The notes under the pieces: model-generated
Seen by the model: only the letters and a program-made list of their open reading frames with translations
Databases searched by the model: none
Told to the model about the DNA's origin: nothing
DNA from: Gymnorhina tibicen
Taxonomy: Eukaryota; Chordata; Aves; Passeriformes; Artamidae
NCBI GenBank assembly: GCA_013399875.1
Contig: VXAZ01003270.1
Coordinates: forward strand, 1,415,558 to 1,479,557
Direction of reading: 5' to 3'
DNA length: 64,000 nucleotides
Position numbers and translations under genes: made by a program
In this document: piece after piece, positions 1-11,639 of the stretch
Position numbering within the stretch: position 1 is the stretch's first letter
How the letters are laid out: each line of letters opens with the position of its first letter

Positions 1-2901
1 ACAAATCTGTTTCTGAGATTGTAAATTCAGCCCCTTTTCTCCCCTTCCCCCCCTTCCATCTGCTTCTCCTGGGATGGATGGATGCTGGAGCAGATGCACC
101 TACATGTGAGAAAAGCACAGATGATTCAGTGGTGCAGTGTTTCCCATCAAAACCACATCTCCCCTGTCACCCAACTCACTTGTACCATCACAGAGCCAAA
201 TGCTGAGCTTGCTGTACCTAAGAGAAGGGAAAAAGCTCCTACCAAAAATGGGTTGCTGGTGTCAGAACCACAGGACTGGGGATTGACCCCACTCTGCCCC
301 CATCTATGTGCCCCACTCCCACCTGCAAGAGAGCCTTTTTTCCCCCCTTTTTTTGGTATGCTTCAGTGGTCTTACTTTCAGGACAACCATTTTACCTTGT
401 CCAGAGAACCACTCAGACATAAACCAGTGATGAAGTAGACTTTTTTCTGCTCTATCCTATTTTATCTGGTCTTTTTCATCTGCAGTAACATTGTTCTCAC
501 CCAGCATTTGCATTTGCAGCAACCTCTGCAGCACGTCTGAGTCTTAGCAGATGTACAGTTGAGCTTCAAGACTTTTCTCCTGCAATTCCTTTCCCATTAA
601 TGTCCAACTATTTCATTTTCTCCAGATGCAGAGCTGTTTATCCTTGCTGTGAGCTCCTCAGCAGACTGATTCACCCCTTGGGCAGTGCCAGCTCGTGTGA
701 GGGATCCGGGTGCTTGCCCGCTGGCAGCCCCTCCAGAAGCAGATGAGCTGGCCAGGAGAAGGACTGAGGTCAGGCTGGCTGGAAGAGCTACTTAGTTACC
801 ATTTCTCCAGGGTTTCTTCAGTTGCGGGGCTGGACAAGAACTTTGAGAGAATTTGAAGCACTTCTGCAAGAACTCCAGGAGAGGAAGGATAGTTTGATGT
901 CGAAAGTGCTAACTTTGGATTAAAGTGCTTAACTTTGAGCTAAATTCAGTCCCTTACAGTGATGTTTAGCCCCTCTGTGCTTCATTTCTTGCTTTTATCC
1001 AGGTACAATGCTACTCCTAGCAATTAAAGACAGTGCTTGACTTGGCATAGGTACTGTGTAAGTCCCCAGATACAGCCTAATGCCGGGCAAGGCCACGGTC
1101 TGCTTCACGTCAGAAAGGTCTGTCAAATGCAAGTTCCCACTTGCAGGATCCCTGCTGACCTGGGGAAGGGTCAGCAATGGGCCCATTTCTTTTTACCTCT
1201 GCATTCCTCCCTGCCTCGTGTTCACACTCCACTCCAGTTCTGTGGCAGTAGGAATGAAGTCAGGATCAAAGACAACTTGTTATACAGATTTTCTTATTGT
1301 TATTTTGTTTTGGGAGACAGAAGTGTTGACTGCGAGGAACTATAGGGCAGTGATGATCTCGTTCCCCAACATATAGTATACCCAGCTGTTACACAACACA
1401 GAAAAAAAGTCAATCAATGAAGGTATTTTGCTCCTTCCAAGTCATGGGAATTTGAATCCCCGAAGAAGTGGATGAGGTCATGGAGATGTTCTTGCTCTGT
1501 CTATGCAGAGAAGTCCCCCCTGCAGAGCTCTGTCAGCTGCTGTGAGCTCTCTTTGAGACTTTTTTCTTCTTTGTGCATGTTTTCTCTCTAGAACCTCCTT
1601 CTATCTGTATAACTCACCTTCCACACCTCTTGCTTTTTCCATTCACCCTGTTCCTCATCTCAGTAGCACTCACCCAACACCCTTTTGCAAAATATGTCTG
1701 TGCTGCACTTGGAGTAAAGCCATTCTGTGGAGGGGACAGCAGTGATCACCTTTAAGATCTTGGCTTTCATATGACAGTTCAATGGCAAGAGAACCGGAGC
1801 TTGTACGAGGACTTGGAGAGAGGCAGCTTGTTTTTTCCTCCAGCATATGTCTGTGTGGGAAGGAGGGCACTGATCCACAAACAGTCTGCTCGCGGTTTTG
1901 TCTGCTCCAGGCAGGGTTTGCAGGCTGCGCCGAGGACTTCTGGCCCAAACTGTGTCTCCAAGGAGGCTGGCGTAGGCGCTGTGGCAGACTCTGCCATTGT
2001 TTCATTCGCAGTGCATGTAGGAGAGTAGCCAACCCAACCTCTGGTCCTGCTCAGGACTCCCACCCTTCTCCACATATGCAGACCTGCACGGCATCCCAAG
2101 TTTGGCATTCCAAGTCCAGCATGGCATCCCAAGACCAGTTCATTTGGCAGATCAAGCCTGGAGCCTCTGAGCTGCCAGAGGAGCACAGCTGGGAGGGGCC
2201 CCCCAGGTGCAGTAAATGGGTCCTTTCCCTCCTGGGCTCAGGGTGTCAGCTCTGGATACAGAAACATGTGAAGACATAAGATGCACTTGGAAGAGAGAGT
2301 TGGCAAGGCCAACTCCCAGGGGCTTAACAGCCTCTGTCAGTGCCAACTGCCCTTAGTGCTGGAAAACACCCACTGGAGTCAAGGGAAGTTCACGGACTCA
2401 GTGAATGGAGCTGCTGCCAGCTCAATATTGCAACTGAGACCCACATCTATGCACCCATAGTCAAGTTATCTCAATTTTCCTCTTTATGTGACATTAATTT
2501 CATTTTTAGACAGAGGTCAGTGATGTTTCCATCCAAGTCTTTCCAGGGAAGTCCCTCTTATTGAGAACCAGGATAATGTGCTGTGCTTCTGGGAGCTGTA
2601 TAATCCCTTGTTACCACAGGATAAAAAAATTAACTGCTTAGCTTTCTTTCAACTGATCTTTCCTTATTTCCTTCCTATCTGACTTTCTCAATCCTATCTC
2701 AAAAGCGTCCCACCAGACCGCTCTTATTGCTGCTAATACTAAAGTCTCTATTGTAGAGACCTCCCCCTTTCCCTCAACATTTTGTTCACTGTTTTTCCTC
2801 CAGTCCTTGCTGCACCAAGTATATACCCAGGTTGCCCTCAGGACACTCCATTGCTGATAGTAGTTAGTATGTCACTTGTCAGTCAGTCAAGTCAGCATTG
2901 T
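1..2901. other. Unique non-coding DNA, no gene recognised
   Basis: This stretch has no recognisable gene, RNA or repeat except a short pyrimidine-rich run at about 30-60. Open frames of up to 165 codons between 1660 and 2350 overlap on both strands in a locally GC-richer patch. They show no domain, signal peptide or family motif that I recognise. Around 920-940 there is a TGCTTAACTTT motif that resembles a motif seen in old amniote repeats. Confidence 0.6.
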
Positions 2902-3054
2902 CATTTCCCCATCCCTGGAAGTGTTCAAGGCCAGGTTGGATGAGGTTCTGAGCAACCCAGCAGAGTGGAAGGTGTCCCTGCCCACGGCAGGGGCTTGAAC
3001 TAGATAATCCTTAAAATTACCTCCCAAGACAAATTATCCTATGCTTCTGTAATT
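2902..3054 (+). mobile_element. CR1 LINE 3' end, 5'-truncated
   Basis: The text runs in the sense direction of a CR1 3' end. It starts in the ORF2 C-terminal and early 3' region ('ccatccctggaagtgttcaa', then 'ggccaggttggatgaggtt'), passes the 'cacggcaggggcttgaacta' segment and ends in a degraded octamer tail ('cctatgcttctgtaatt'). It is severely 5'-truncated, as is usual for CR1, and carries several substitutions, so it is not young. It is a dead copy with no coding capacity. Confidence 0.9.
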
Positions 3055-5653
3055 ACACGATGTCCATATTTTTCTCAAGGGATTTTTCAGTCTCCTGGTA
3101 TTATATTCCCATTGGATTTAACTCAGCTTCACAGCTCCTCTATGAAAGGTAACAAGGTAAAAAACAACCACGGTTTCTTTCATTTTTTTTTTTTGAAGCA
3201 CCCATTGTGTTTGTTCTTGTTCATGCGGAATATATATAAGCAGTTAACAAGAAGAGTTATTAAAAGCTCCTGGATGCAACATTTCTTCTGAGTGGCCAAA
3301 AATGGGCTTTTTTCCTCCTCTACATAAGATTTTTACTTTTTTGTTCTAAATGAGCTTGTGGGAAATGGGTTTCCTTATCCCTTATGTCTCTACATGAGAG
3401 TGTCCCTTAAGATCATCCCAAAAATGCTACTGCTAAATTTATTTAATCTATAGAAGAGAAATCTGGAGGGATCACAGCCTCACACTGCATTGGAGGATGT
3501 AACAAAGCCTTTTTCACATCCCGAGAAACAGGACACACACTGATCAGATGAGGTACGCAGAGGTTTCAGTTTAGGCATTTCTAACAATGAAGATAATCCC
3601 GGTAAAAGATTTTCCATCCTCAGAGGATTTGCGAACAGGTTGGGCACACTCCTATCAGGGGTGACTTGGGAGCTAATCCCACTCATTAGTAAGCCGGTGC
3701 AGTAGCCAAACTCCCAAGGTTTGTTCCAGTCCTGCTTTTTATGATTTTATTGTACAGCCTCACTGGAGTATGCTCCAGTGGGCATGCTGGAAGGTCTGTG
3801 AATGCTGAAAGGCTTTCCCTTTGGGGGTAGGTCTCTCCAGCAGTGTGCTGGTGTGGTGTATTTTTTAATATGCATTTTTAAATGAGTTGAGTATGGAGGT
3901 CAGAATCCCAGAGTATGGATTTTTAAAATCTGGAGTCCCTAATGAGATGCACTATTATTTCTAGATTTAGGTAATAAACTGGTAGAAAAATAGAAAGTTG
4001 CCTCGTGCTGCAAAAACACCGGTGTCTGGGATAAATAATTTACAACTGCTTTGTATTTGTTGAATTCACTCTCAGTGACCGGGCACAGTACTGAGTTCTC
4101 AAACACAGGTGATGCAGGAAAATTTTCTATTATTTCGTCACCTTTTTTTCCCCCACGTAGCTGGAACAATGTTCCGCAGATTGCTCAGTGGTCACCATAT
4201 GTTCTGTCCTGCAGGTGCAACCAGTGTGGTGTTCAGTGTGTGCAGATCAGGGCTGTTTCTCATCACAGACGGCTTCACCCAAAGGGACAGTCCTTGGCCA
4301 GCCCGGTGGCAGGGTGAGGAGTCCAGATGCCTGTGCTCACTCTGAGCAGCCATTTCTGCCCCACGCACCCTGTTGCTTCAGTTCCTTTGCTGGGTGGCAG
4401 TGCAAGCTTTCCAACATTGACTAACACCAGAATACATCTTATCCAGGGGGCTAGTTGAGGCCAGAGATAATCTTCCTCAAGTATTCACACATGCTCTGTA
4501 CAGCTGGGATGTCTGGGGAAGGTAAAAAGAAAAGCTTACAAACACGACTGAGTCAATATTTGTTTTTTTGAATGTTAATGAACGTCTGCGGGGCAATGCT
4601 TCTGCTTTGTGCTCTGCAGCTGCTGCTCTGCTGAAGGACTTCTCCCTTCCCTGCTTCCTACCATGAGCAGCACCTCCAGGACATCAGCTTTCCCTGAGAG
4701 CCACCACCAAGGGCATCTAACTTCCCTGATGGTGTGGAGAAATCACAGGGACAATCGACTGCTGTAGGAATTTGGTACCTAGAAAGCTTTGGTAACCAGC
4801 CTGAGTGAAGCTGATAGTTTCAGTTTAGCAAAGCCAGCCCTGGGCTGGTGCTGTTAATTGTACAGCATTGCATCGGCACTCCCTGGAAAAACTTCAGCAT
4901 TCTTATTGCAAGTGAGATATTTCAAAAATGTGTATGGTCAGCTGAAAGCTCTGGAGGTAAAAATACATGAACTTAATGTAAAGAATGTCTTTTCTGTATT
5001 TGTTCTTGGGACTCTGTGATTTTACAGTGCAGGGTATTTTTGAGCTTTCCTTGGAAAATCAGAAATCATAGTATTTGGTAAGAAAAACTTCGGATTCTTA
5101 TATATTCACTTACAGTCATGCCCTTGAGATCAGAATCTGTTGTGATGAGTCTTGCCATGAAACCTGTATCTGTGGCTTGTAGGCAATGAGGTGTCCATCA
5201 GCTCAGGCATCTCCAGGCTGGCAAGATGCAGATTTCTACAGCCAGGCCTGCAGTGACCTGTGGGCAGCATCACCTTGGTCTGCTGGACCACAGGGATGTG
5301 CCAGCCTTCAAACCAGCTGACAACACAAGTGCTGCAGATGCTGATGGCTGGAGGTGGAATGCAATCAAACCCTTCAATTACACCTTGGTGGTTTAATCAT
5401 CACCCTGCCAAATGCTAGCTGTGTGTCCTGTGGTACTACCCAAATACAGAAAATACTGCTGTGTGCCATGTAATAAAAAATATAATTTATCTGGGTTAGA
5501 AAATGCCATTCTGCTGTCAGCAGTCTGCAGACCTTTGATAGACACTGCAGACCCGTGCATGCAAGGTGCCTCTTTGAGGGTGCCACTGCTGCACTTCAAC
5601 AAAACTGGTTTTGTTCTGTAGTATTAAGTAGTTTCTTTCTTGTTTATGAGATT
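3055..5653. other. Unique non-coding DNA, no gene recognised
   Basis: No gene or interspersed repeat is recognised. The only structure noted is a perfect 8-bp hairpin at 3761-3780 (CACTGGAG, loop TATG, CTCCAGTG). Short open frames here (under 100 codons) are unsupported. Confidence 0.6.
3761..3780. repeat. Perfect 8-bp inverted repeat (hairpin)
   Basis: CACTGGAG and CTCCAGTG are exact reverse complements separated by TATG. It is too short for a microRNA precursor and has no U-rich tail or neighbouring gene, so it is recorded only as local structure. Confidence 0.6.
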
Positions 5654-5703
5654 AGGAAGTGTTCTCGATAAAGCTCTTAGGAAGCTTTCTCGATAAAGCT
5701 CTG
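5654..5703. repeat. 25-bp tandem duplication, two copies
   Basis: Two adjacent 25-bp units (5654-5678 and 5679-5703) both begin AGGAAG and share CTCGATAAAGCTCT. They differ at about three positions. This is a local tandem duplication with no coding context. Confidence 0.85.
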
Positions 5704-5978
5704 TCTGAACTGAGCCCTTATACACCAGAGGATCTGATTTGAAGAGGCAAAAAAAAGAACCATACAAATGGCCAACACACAAAACTGAAAACAAGAGCTG
5801 ACTAAGGCGGTTTTTGCAGCACACAGCCTTGAAAACACAGATGTGTTTCAATGAGTGTGATTTGAGAGGGGATGAACTCATCTGGAAGCCTTGTTTGTTC
5901 CTTTCTGCTCCTCCACCCACCCGTCACCCCCAGGAAAACAGCAGCTGCTGCACTCTGGCCCTGCAAGCACTCAAGCAC
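5704..5978. other. Unique non-coding DNA
   Basis: No gene or repeat is recognised. Overlapping frames on both strands (up to 176 codons across 5802-6332) are partly created by the neighbouring CCTTG repeat and show no family signature. Confidence 0.55.
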
Positions 5979-6025
5979 TTGCCTTGCCTTGCATTGTCCT
6001 GCCTTGCCTTGCCTTGCTTTGCCTT
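5979..6025. repeat. (CCTTG)n imperfect pentanucleotide microsatellite
   Basis: Repeated TGCCT/CCTTG units run through this stretch with a few interruptions (cattgtcc, ctttg). The low-complexity repeat produces the Cys/Leu/Pro-rich and Lys/Ala/Arg-rich frames seen on the two strands. Confidence 0.9.
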
Positions 6026-7079
6026 CACCCTGTGGACTGTCTACAAGGCCACAAGCCTTTTTGTTTCTGACTGCATCTCCAAGGCCGGTGGGATGGGGAT
6101 GCTGAGGTGCCACGACCCCAGCCCGCTTGAGTTGCCCCCAAGCAACTGGGATGCACCTAAGGTCCTTAACATAGGTTTCATGCAGCTGGTGCTGGCTGCA
6201 GAAAAGGGTTGATTCAGACCCAGGAACAAGGTCTTGTTCCTGCTTTCTCCTCCTGCAGCAGCAGCCAAGCAGCACTTTGACAGGGAAGCAGGCAGAGACA
6301 GTGGAGGGTACCACACCCTTCTCTGGCAGCATAAGGAGGAGCAGTATTCTGGGGTGGTTTTCTCGATGTTGGAGGATGAATAGGACATAGATGGAGCCAC
6401 AAACAACATGACTGTTTCATTTGAATGGTGCATCATTTCCTTAGGAAACCAGGCTAAAATTACAAAGCAGAGTAAACATGAAGTAAGAAACGTGACACAC
6501 TGGGGAAGTAAGGACAGAATAGGAGAAGTACCTAAAATCAAAGCAATCTGGAAATAATAAGGGCAGAAGTGACACGATTCAGCACAGAAAGGAGTCCATT
6601 TTCTTTAAGGAGGAGGAAATCTGGTACTGTATTAGGAATGTACCTGCTGCTGCAGTTGGAGTGGGTGTCGCAGACACTGCACACCAGCAGTGCTAGCTCA
6701 GGACACCCTGGACTGCCTTGGGCTCTGTATGAGGATGGAGGGCCAAATACTTTTCTCTTCTCACCCCACAACTTGTCTCTGAAATTAAGAACTTTTCCAT
6801 AAAAATTGTCCCACTGCCAGTGCAGGGATGGCTAGGTCAGGCCGTGGGAGGATGGCAGGGAGGGTTTGAGTTTACCACTGAAAGCATTTCATGCACACTT
6901 GCACTAAACAGAATACATTTTTATTTTTATTTCTTTTCCTGGAAATAGGTAAGGTCCATCCCACTCACCAAACCTGGAGAGGGATCTGTTCACTGCCCTT
7001 GTGTTACCTTCCTGCAGCGTCAACAGCACTCTTGGCACAGCCAGACACGTGAGGACCAAGTGGGTCAGAAAAAAGGGAA
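6026..7079. other. Unique non-coding DNA, no gene recognised
   Basis: I see no gene, RNA or repeat. The frames are short or antisense to each other. Confidence 0.6.
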
Positions 7080-7290
7080 AAACATCTAAATCCTCCTACA
7101 GATTTATTCGTGACAATGGATTTCATTATTACATTATGTCCTCGACTTTCCACCCCCCTCCTCCTCCACAAACGCGTAATCAAATCTCAGATCTCGGCAA
7201 TAATTGCTTCGCCACGCTGACAAACACAGCAAAGAAACAGCATTTGTTGAGGGCTAAGAAAGCTTTGCAAACAACACTGATTAGCCAGAT
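7080..7290. promoter_or_regulatory. Candidate conserved regulatory block (weak)
   Basis: An AT-leaning unique block keeps several CpGs (aacgcgtaat, tctcggcaa, cgccacgctg). It contains GTAATCAAATC, which resembles an OTX/CRX-type homeodomain site, and GCAATAATTGC (7197-7207), a palindrome with a one-base spacer suited to a paired homeodomain dimer. These are motif readings by eye with no cross-species evidence. Confidence 0.25.
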
Positions 7291-7439
7291 CTCCCAGCTT
7301 GGGAATGAGGGGCAAGTTCAACTGAAGGTGATGGGGAAATATCCATGGAAAAAAAAATAATAAAAAGTAAGATTAGACTTCATAATATGCTTTTTGTTGC
7401 TGTGCTGTTGTTTGAGACACACCGTTGCTGCTTGCCTTG

Positions 7440-7800
7440 ATGGGATTCACCGTGTACAGTCCTGACATTTTCACAGAGGAGTTTGACTTTGCTTGTTTGA
7501 AACAGCAAATGGTGCAGACGTGCCCGGGGATGATGGAGGCTCAGTGCTGGGCTTCGAGCACGGGGCTCTGCCGGCACAAGGCACATGCTTCTCCCGGCGG
7601 GCAACACCTCCCACACTTCAGCTGCCTTCACCTTCTCGTGGAACACAACACGCTAACACCAACAAAATGGTGCTTTTACAAAACAAGCCCTGAAACTGCC
7701 CGTGTCTGCATGCGGGCCTGGTGCTGCCGTGCTGCTGGCACCCTGTCCCGCCGTGGTGCCTGGGGCCAGGCTCCCCGGGAGGCATGGAACACCATGGTGC
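7440..7800. other. GC-rich patch with retained CpG
   Basis: This is a locally GC-rich stretch with many CpGs compared with its surroundings (for example cccggcgggc, cccgccgtgg, tccccggga). It is too small and too mixed to call a CpG island by eye, and no transcript start or exon is visible beside it. Confidence 0.35.
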
Positions 7801-9926
7801 CAGGCCTCGCTCCACCAAAGAGCTTACACCTAAGGAGCTTACATTGCTGTGCAAGGTGGTACCAGAGGCAAGGGTTTAGGTTAAAAAGCAGGCACTGTGT
7901 GGGTCCAGAGACTTCCTGAGCTTCAGTGGGGTCATTTTGTTGTCACTTTCCACTCAATGGCAGTTATTTCATCCCATTCCTTGCATCCTTCTGAATTCTG
8001 CTCCCTTGATCCCCCCTGTCCCCCCAACTCTGGCGCTTGAGACTTCTGGAGATACTGTTTTCCACACTGCAAAAAGAGCTAAAAGTAATAATAGTGAGAA
8101 AAGACCCCATCTACAGATCACTGCACCCCAAAAGCTGATGGCTTTCAGGGGATTTATCTTCTTGCCTAAGCCACACAACTGGCCCCTGCCGTATCATGTC
8201 GCCTTCTCCTGCCAGCTGCAGCCTCACACAGCAGCTCCTCTTGGGTTCTTCTCCAAGCAATGGGATGAATACGGAGGGAATCATCAAGTTTATGGTGCTT
8301 GGGCACTTTATGATGCTGGATTCTTCAGAAATCCCTCAGCAGGGCTGTGGGGAAGAGTCCGCTTCTTTATGAATGTGCTGTCTGCTGTTACATGTACCTG
8401 CTCAAACCACAGATCCATCCTTAAGTGTATCTACCTCAGGAAGACAGTATAATTGAACTGGGAAAGGGCTGATATCCAACTGACTGCATATGATTATCCT
8501 TTCCAAATTAAGGAAGAAAAAGCAGAATTTTTCACTGATGGACCACGTCAGTATAACTGGCTTGGTCAGGAAGTATGCTGCAGACTAAGGGTTTATGATA
8601 AGATGTCACCCATTTTTTTAATTAAATGTTTTTTCCAAAGAAAATTCAGGTTTTCGGTTCAACAGAAGCTTTCACAGAAAGTGCCTGCTTAAAAATTGTA
8701 TTTTTTTCCCTTAAAAGGTTCTGCTTTGTGAAAGGGCTGATCACCTTCTAGGGCTGTGGCCCTTTGTGGCACCCCTGTTTCCCAAAGCAGGGTGGACACC
8801 AGGCTGGGTGCTTATTGATCTTCAATGCCAAATCAATGCAAGAGTCCCAGGACCTGAGTGCACTGAGTTAAGTATGGTATAACCTTTATGCTATCACAAA
8901 ACTCTTTCTCAGGCCCAGGATTGTCACAAGATCACGGTGTCTCAAAACACTTAATTCATTTGGGAGAGAATGTCTAAAAGGAGATGGTTTTCTCTGCCCT
9001 TTGTGTAGAAGGTTTTAAGGGTGCTGTGGCCAGAGCTATTGATCTGAGCAGAATTGTCGCTTTTTCTGCGCTTCCCTGCATGTCTCTGTCCTCTGCTGGG
9101 TCTTGGCACATGCACTGGCCCTCTGAGGATGGGCACACACTCATCTTCCATACAGCCCCCTACACAAGAGGATCCATGCCCGTGAGCAAACACTCGAGAA
9201 AAAAATAACTCTCATATCTGCTGCAGAGTGGAGGTAACAACCATTTTATTTCAGGTCTTTAAATAGAATGCTACCTGAACATTAAGACTGCAGAAGACTG
9301 TTTTTGAATTTATCCTCTACTCCTTCTAAAAATGTCCTTCTACACATCATATTCCCCTTTGAAAGAAATGGCCAGCACCAATAAAATTTTTTACTGAAGC
9401 AGCAAACCTCCACACAAGGTCGGAACAATATCTGTGTTATTTACTCCAGCGTGAGTTATGATCTGCCTACTCCATACACTGTTTTCTGTGTTTCTCATTG
9501 ATGCAAATCAAAAGCCTGTATTGTCCTTTTCCTGATTTACTGCTTCATACACTCATTACACCAGGATTCATTTATTCTTTTTTTATATATGTGTACATTT
9601 CAATGTCACAAAAGAACTTATTTCTGAGTGAAAGATCTGACAATGTTTGTGGCTAAGGACTCTGCTCTGCGCCATACAGCTCCTGTACTGGGCAATAAGT
9701 GTGTTTCAGTGGAAATAAGCAAATCCATCACACCCCCAAAATGGGAGTAGCAGGTCCGGGAGGTACAGTAGACTTGAAAACTGAGCAGCAGGACCTTAGC
9801 AGGCCCTGGGAGGAATGAGAGAGGCTGAAGCAAGGCCCCATGTAGGACAGGGGATATGGTGTGCCCAAGCCCATGTACCAGTGGTCACGGTGCTGGTGCA
9901 GGTGCTATCACACAGGAGACCTGTTT
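7801..9926. other. Unique non-coding DNA, no gene recognised
   Basis: Frames such as 7937-8452 (171 codons) and 8453-8692 lack recognisable domains. AT-rich text around 8470-8700 and 9540-9600 looks neutral. No repeat is recognised. Confidence 0.6.
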
Positions 9927-10030
9927 TCATAGAACCATAGTATGATTTGGGTTGGAAGGGGCCTTAGACGTCATTTAATTCCAACCTCCCTGCCATGGGC
10001 AGGGGTGCCACCCACAAGACCAACTTGCTC
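9927..10030 (-). mobile_element. CR1 LINE 3' end, reverse orientation
   Basis: The plus strand reads the reverse complement of a CR1 tail: degenerate octamer ('tcatagaaccatagtatgat'), then 'ttgggttggaaggggcctta', then 'cctccctgccatgggcaggg', ending in 'agaccaacttgctc'. Only about the last 100 bp of the element is present. The insertion is therefore on the minus strand and is 5'-truncated. Confidence 0.93.
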
Positions 10031-11639
10031 TGTCCTTGTCAGCTTTCTTTGCTTCTTGTCTCTTTCTCCACCCAGGAGCTCCTGGGCAGCTTCAGGGAGG
10101 AGCAGGGAGGCAGTGTGACGTTGGGGACAGATGGCAGGGATGCAAGGACGGGGTGGGAGGCACAGCACTGAGCCCAGCAGCTTCTGCCCAGGCACAGACA
10201 CTGGGAAACAGCTCTCAGGGCTTCTCTGCTGACAGGGTGATACAACACACAGATCACTGTTGCTTCAGTCAGCAAAGTCCTACGGGGGAAATTTCCCAAG
10301 GCATGATGTTGATGGAACTGCCTAACTCCCATCGGAAGTAAACTGATCCTGCAGGCACCAGGAGGTCTGTGACAGTTTCTTGAAAGAGTTTTTCAGTTAG
10401 GGGGATTAATTCCCTAATTATGTAATTTTCTATTTCATGATTCCAGTGGGACTGTGTCCATGTACTGCAAGCAAAGGCAGGCTCACACCCAGCAGGGTGA
10501 GTTGATGTAAATCTTTGTGCTTTGGTTCCGTGTGCCCCCGACTGCTTGAAACCTCTCATATCTTAAATGAGTTGAATGATGGAGAGTTTTACGTGCAGCA
10601 TGACTCAGTACTGCAGGTCTGTCTCAGAGCAGTCCAGCACACCTATAATGCTACAGAGCAGAAGAAACAGTGGGGTTACCTCATCAAAGCACTAAGGAAC
10701 ATCATCTGTAGGTGCTTATGAGTCTAACCTACCCACAAGAGTCCTTTTAATTTGTCATCCACTCACCACCAAGCACAGATCTTTTGACTTTCTCTCCTCC
10801 AGCCTGTATCTTGACAATAAAGACTGCAGTAGTCATACTGGTTTTTGCCCATTATTAATTTCAGATGGCTGAGAAATCCATCAAAGGCCTAGGCATCTAC
10901 CCGCGTTCTCACCAGAACACAAAAAATATTTCCCACTGGTAATATTAATCAGTTTCCAGTTGTCTGCTAACAGTAACATTACAAACAAAGATTTTTGGAA
11001 ACTAGTAGAGAGATAAATACTACCAGGATCATTTGTGTTATGTGAAATTTTCCCTTTTTGCACATACATATAGATGGAAGAACTAATGCTACAAGTAATG
11101 GTGGTGTCTGGGTATTCCAGGCTGTGAGAACCAGCACGGTTTTTTTAATTACATAATCACTGAATCAAACAAAGGCATTGCTATTTTAGCTTTTTTCTTG
11201 CTAAATGGACACAAAAATCATAGTTCATAAATGCTTTCTTGGATAGAATAAAACCAAAGAGGTCTTATCTGAACTTCATGCAAAAGAAAAAAAATAAAGG
11301 TAACATAAAATTTGCTATATAAGGGCAAATTAATTTCAAAGGAAACAAATTAAATTATCTTAAGGACTTGAACATCAATGAAGCCTGAAATGTCTTTACA
11401 TAAAAGGTGCAAGACGATTCACTGGAGTACAGAAAATATATGTTATTGTTATAAAGGATAAAGGGGAATTTACAAGAAAAGTAGTTGATATAGACCTTGC
11501 AGAAGTTCTTAAAAAAAATAAGCAAGTTCTTCAAATGAAAAGACAATTGAAACAAATGGACCTGTGTGAAAGTAGTATTAAAGCTACATAATTAAATTAA
11601 TAATTTGTTGTAGTTTTAAAAAGGCTGTTGTTGAATATA
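10031..11639. other. Unique non-coding DNA; possibly start of an old LINE
   Basis: No gene is recognised. The AT-rich text from about 11290 onward, with A-rich sense-strand composition, may be the upstream part of the ancient CR1 that is clearly recognisable from about 11640, but I cannot align it. Confidence 0.5.

Noticed and set aside
5802..6332. 176-codon minus-strand frame
   Set aside because: Part of it is the translation of the CCTTG microsatellite, and several other frames overlap it on both strands.
7937..8452. 171-codon plus-strand frame
   Set aside because: No recognisable motif and no conserved splice context. It is not distinguishable from a chance frame.
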